Shown here piece after piece: positions 61,920 to 64,000 of a stretch of DNA of 64,000 nucleotides. How positions within the stretch are numbered: position 1 is the stretch's first letter; each line of letters starts with the position of its first letter. The notes under the pieces were generated by a model. That model did not search any database. It had not been told where the DNA came from and saw nothing but the letters and a program-made list of their open reading frames with translations. A program made the translations under genes and the position numbers. This DNA is from Ralstonia sp. TCR112 (GTDB taxonomy: Bacteria; Pseudomonadota; Gammaproteobacteria; Burkholderiales; Burkholderiaceae): assembly GCF_007997035.1 (NCBI RefSeq), contig NZ_VOSS01000025.1, forward strand, positions 62,001-126,000, read 5' to 3'.

Positions 61920-62635
61920 TTAGCAGGGGTGTTGTTGCTTGGGGTGCCCGGGGTGCCGGTGGGCGGATCGTTGCTGCGGCTCACCGCCAGCAAATCGAAC
62001 GCCCGGCGCGGCTTGCCACGCAGGTAAGGCGCGAGGATCGACAGGATGTGGTAGCTCGCGCCGTGCAGGTGGTCACGGATCGCGTTCTGGTCGTTGTACT
62101 GGCGCGGGTGCTGGACGAACTGGAACGACAGCCAGTAGGTGGCGATCACGACGATGTTGGTGCAGATGACGTCGACTTGCTCCGCCGTGGCTTCCATCTC
62201 GCCGTCTTCGATGAACTGGTGGCAGATGTCCATGGCGAAGTGGCGTTTCTGCTCGACGATGCGCTTGAAGTTCAGTTCAAGCATGCGGTTGCGCGCGAGC
62301 AGATCGTTGATGTCGCGGTACAGGAAGCGGTAGTTCCAGAGAAACTCCGACATGTACTGCAGGTAGCCCCACGTCTCGTCGAGTGTGGCCTTGTGGTCGT
62401 CCGGCAGCTTCAGGCGACGCGCGATCTCCTGCTCGAACTGCACGAAGATCGAGTTGATGATGTCGTCCTTGTTGCGGAAGTGGTAGTACAGGTTGCCCGG
62501 GCTGATCTCCAGCTCTTCGGCGATCGTCGTGGTCGTGACGTTGGGCTCGCCCAGTTCGTTGAACAGGCGCAGCGACACTTCGAGAATGCGATCGCGCGTC
62601 CGGCGCGGGCCGGTGGAATGCTGCTTGGTTTCCAT
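61916..62635 (-). CDS. TetR-family transcriptional regulator
   Basis: 239 residues from ATG 62635. The HTH is RTRDRILEVSLRLFNELGEPNVTTTTIAEELEISPGNLYYHFRNKDDI. The effector domain is helical (TETR C-terminal FLYRDINDLLARN). The last ~20 residues are a Pro/Thr/Asn-rich tail (PTGTPGTPSNNTPAK). It is coupled to the LOG gene by a four-base overlap. The wide gap upstream (62636-62772) probably contains its promoter. Confidence 0.9.
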   Translation of the reverse strand: METKQHSTGPRRTRDRILEVSLRLFNELGEPNVTTTTIAEELEISPGNLYYHFRNKDDIINSIFVQFEQEIARRLKLPDDHKATLDETWGYLQYMSEFLWNYRFLYRDINDLLARNRMLELNFKRIVEQKRHFAMDICHQFIEDGEMEATAEQVDVICTNIVVIATYWLSFQFVQHPRQYNDQNAIRDHLHGASYHILSILAPYLRGKPRRAFDLLAVSRSNDPPTGTPGTPSNNTPAK

Positions 62636-62772
62636 TGAACTGCCAAGGCCGGTGGCCCTGTCTCCGTGGCGTATTGGTGCCCGGATTATAAGAGATCGTG
62701 CTTGTGCAACGACCCCCACATGCTGCGGGGAATACATTGCCAAACGTTGTCGCCGGCTTTTCGCTGGTGTTC

Positions 62773-63237
62773 CTAATGCAACAGCGACACCGCCCACGGC
62801 CAGGCGATCGCCACCCACGTCCCCACACACAGCAGCAGGGCGAGCATGACCGCTGCGCTGCCGAAATCCTTGGCCCGCTTGGACAGCCCGTGCTGCTCCA
62901 GCGAGATGCGGTCGACCGCCGCTTCCACGCTTGAATTGAGCAGTTCCACGATCAGCACCAGCACCAGCGTGCCGAGCATCAGAATGCGCTCGACCACGGT
63001 GGCGGGAATGACGAATGCGCACGGCAGCAGGATCGCGCACAGCGTCAGCTCCTGGCGGAACGCGCTTTCCTCGTCGATGGCGAAGCGGATGCCGCTGATC
63101 GAGTTCTTGAGCGCAAACCACGCGCGCGTGATGCCGCGATTGCCTTTATGCGGGTTGTCGGCCGGCGAGTACGCGCCTGGCGCCGGCGGTGCGGGCGGAT
63201 TGTCCAATCGCCGATCCGGCGGGGTGGTGGGCTTCAT
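62773..63237 (-). CDS. dgkA: Diacylglycerol kinase
   Basis: 154 residues from ATG 63237; a TTG at 63246 is possible. DgkA is an inner-membrane enzyme that phosphorylates diacylglycerol and recycles it from envelope glycan synthesis. The family core is NSISGIRFAIDEESAFRQELTL followed by VELLNSSVEAAVDRIS, with three membrane helices. About 35 Pro-rich residues precede the core, so the protein exceeds the usual ~120. It starts 12 bases after the glycosyltransferase stop. Confidence 0.93.
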   Translation of the reverse strand: MKPTTPPDRRLDNPPAPPAPGAYSPADNPHKGNRGITRAWFALKNSISGIRFAIDEESAFRQELTLCAILLPCAFVIPATVVERILMLGTLVLVLIVELLNSSVEAAVDRISLEQHGLSKRAKDFGSAAVMLALLLCVGTWVAIAWPWAVSLLH

Positions 63238-63249
63238 GGAACGCAAGGC

Positions 63250-64000
63250 TCAGGCACCCGCAGCGGTGGACGGCTCGGCGGCCTTGGTGTTGCCAGCGGA
63301 GGCTGCGGGCATCGGACGCAGGTGCGCGAGGAATTGCTCCGAGGCGGCGCGCCATGAGAACTTCTCGGCATGCGCACGCGCCGTGGCGCGGTCGATGCGC
63401 AGCGCTTCCAGGCAGGCTTCGCGCAAGTCTTCGCGCATCGCGCCAGCCGGCGAATCGCCGAGTACGTCGATCGGGCCCGTCACCGGATACGCGGCCACCG
63501 GCAGGCCGCTGGCGAGTGCCTCCAGCAGTACCAGGCCGAACGTGTCTGTGCGGCTGGGGAAGACGAACACATCGGCCGAGGCGTACACCTTGGCCAGCTC
63601 CGGCTGCTTGAGCACGCCGAGGTAGCTGGCATTCGGGTACTTCGCCTTCAACCCGGCCAGCGCGGGGCCTTCACCCACCACCCATTTCGAGCCCGGTAGA
63701 TCCAGCTCCAGGAAGGCTTCAACGTTCTTTTCCACGGCCACACGGCCGACGTACAGGAAGATCGGGTGCGCCGTGTTGAGCACGTTGCTGCGCTGGGCGG
63801 TGAAGATGTCCAGATCGACGCCGCGCGTCCACAGCACGCCGTTGGTGATGCCGTAGTCGGCAAGGTCTTTCAGCACCACGGGCGTGGGCGCCATCACGGC
63901 CTGGGCGGGGCTGTGAAACCAGCGCAGGAAGCGATACGTCCAGGCCAGCGGAATGCCGAAGCGCGCCTGCACGTACTCCGGAAAGCGCGTGTGGTAGGCC
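63250..64000 (-). CDS. Glycosyltransferase family 4-type (N-terminus beyond window)
   Basis: The C-terminal 249 residues are in view. They form the GT-B donor domain: PIFLYVGRVAVEKNVEAFL, KWVVGEGPAL, ASADVFVFPSRTDTFGLVLLEALASGLPVAAYPV with the E-x7-E donor motif. This resembles the GT4 glycosyltransferases acting on diacylglycerol or phosphoinositol-like acceptors. The stop is followed 12 bases later by dgkA, suggesting an operon for glycolipid handling. The start lies past base 64000. Acceptor and sugar are unknown. Confidence 0.9.
   Translation of the reverse strand, partial: AYHTRFPEYVQARFGIPLAWTYRFLRWFHSPAQAVMAPTPVVLKDLADYGITNGVLWTRGVDLDIFTAQRSNVLNTAHPIFLYVGRVAVEKNVEAFLELDLPGSKWVVGEGPALAGLKAKYPNASYLGVLKQPELAKVYASADVFVFPSRTDTFGLVLLEALASGLPVAAYPVTGPIDVLGDSPAGAMREDLREACLEALRIDRATARAHAEKFSWRAASEQFLAHLRPMPAASAGNTKAAEPSTAAGA

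Noticed and set aside
1..64000. CRISPR arrays, prophage genes, transposases
   Set aside because: No regularly spaced repeats, phage structural genes or transposase motifs were seen.

Overview
The window is GC-rich, densely coded chromosomal DNA from a betaproteobacterium. Protein content and gene order fit Burkholderiaceae, most likely the genus Ralstonia. I base this on recognised families, not on a database search. No phage, insertion sequence, CRISPR array or replication origin is visible.

Region 1 (1-10 kb) is housekeeping. On the minus strand lie rph, rdgB and hemW, behind a soluble Ser/Thr kinase and PP2C phosphatase pair. Divergent from these are yicC, gmk, rpoZ and a long RelA/SpoT homologue. 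A tRNA-Arg(ACG) with its own promoter and terminator and greB follow. Region 2 (10-14.7 kb) holds a DMT-type permease, a GcvA-like LysR regulator, small conserved proteins, a PHB-depolymerase-like esterase and a BON/LysM protein.

Region 3 (14.7-23.2 kb) is a catabolic unit behind a perfect sigma-54 promoter (14857-14872). It encodes a TPP-dependent 2-oxoacid (acetoin-type) dehydrogenase E1 alpha/beta, a free-standing lipoyl domain, a separate E2 catalytic core and a frameshifted lipoate-ligase-like gene. A Tat-exported small subunit and a GMC flavoprotein oxidoreductase follow. An AcoR-type sigma-54 activator closes the block. The E2 is split over two genes and no E3 is present. This is the best candidate here for an unusual system.

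Region 4 (23.2-29.7 kb) is accessory: LysR, DoxX, an NTF2-like protein, a quinone-oxidoreductase-like enzyme, AraC and three SDRs. It ends in a hairpin-rich gene-free stretch beside tRNA-Thr(CGT). Region 5 (30-37.4 kb) carries fbp, pepN, a DUF4136 lipoprotein and maeB, the last with an apparent frameshift.

Region 6 (37.4-55.5 kb) is an almost complete aerobic purine catabolism island: adenine/guanine/8-oxoguanine deaminases, XdhABC, the membrane urate oxidase PuuD, UraH, UraD, PuuE, an NCS2 permease, a porin and GntR/LysR regulators. It would take purine bases to allantoate. Embedded in it is a GDT1-type Mn exporter gene under a yybP-ykoY riboswitch. Region 7 (55.5-64 kb) has an orphan tungstate-binding protein with a divergent ModE-type regulator, an FtsX-like permease, a truncated globin, DUF924, a LOG-family enzyme with TetR, dgkA and a glycosyltransferase cut by the window end.

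Four genes (lipoate ligase, second SDR, maeB, xdhB) carry small frameshifts that are all consistent with lost G residues in short G runs. Sequence error is therefore a serious alternative to real decay.
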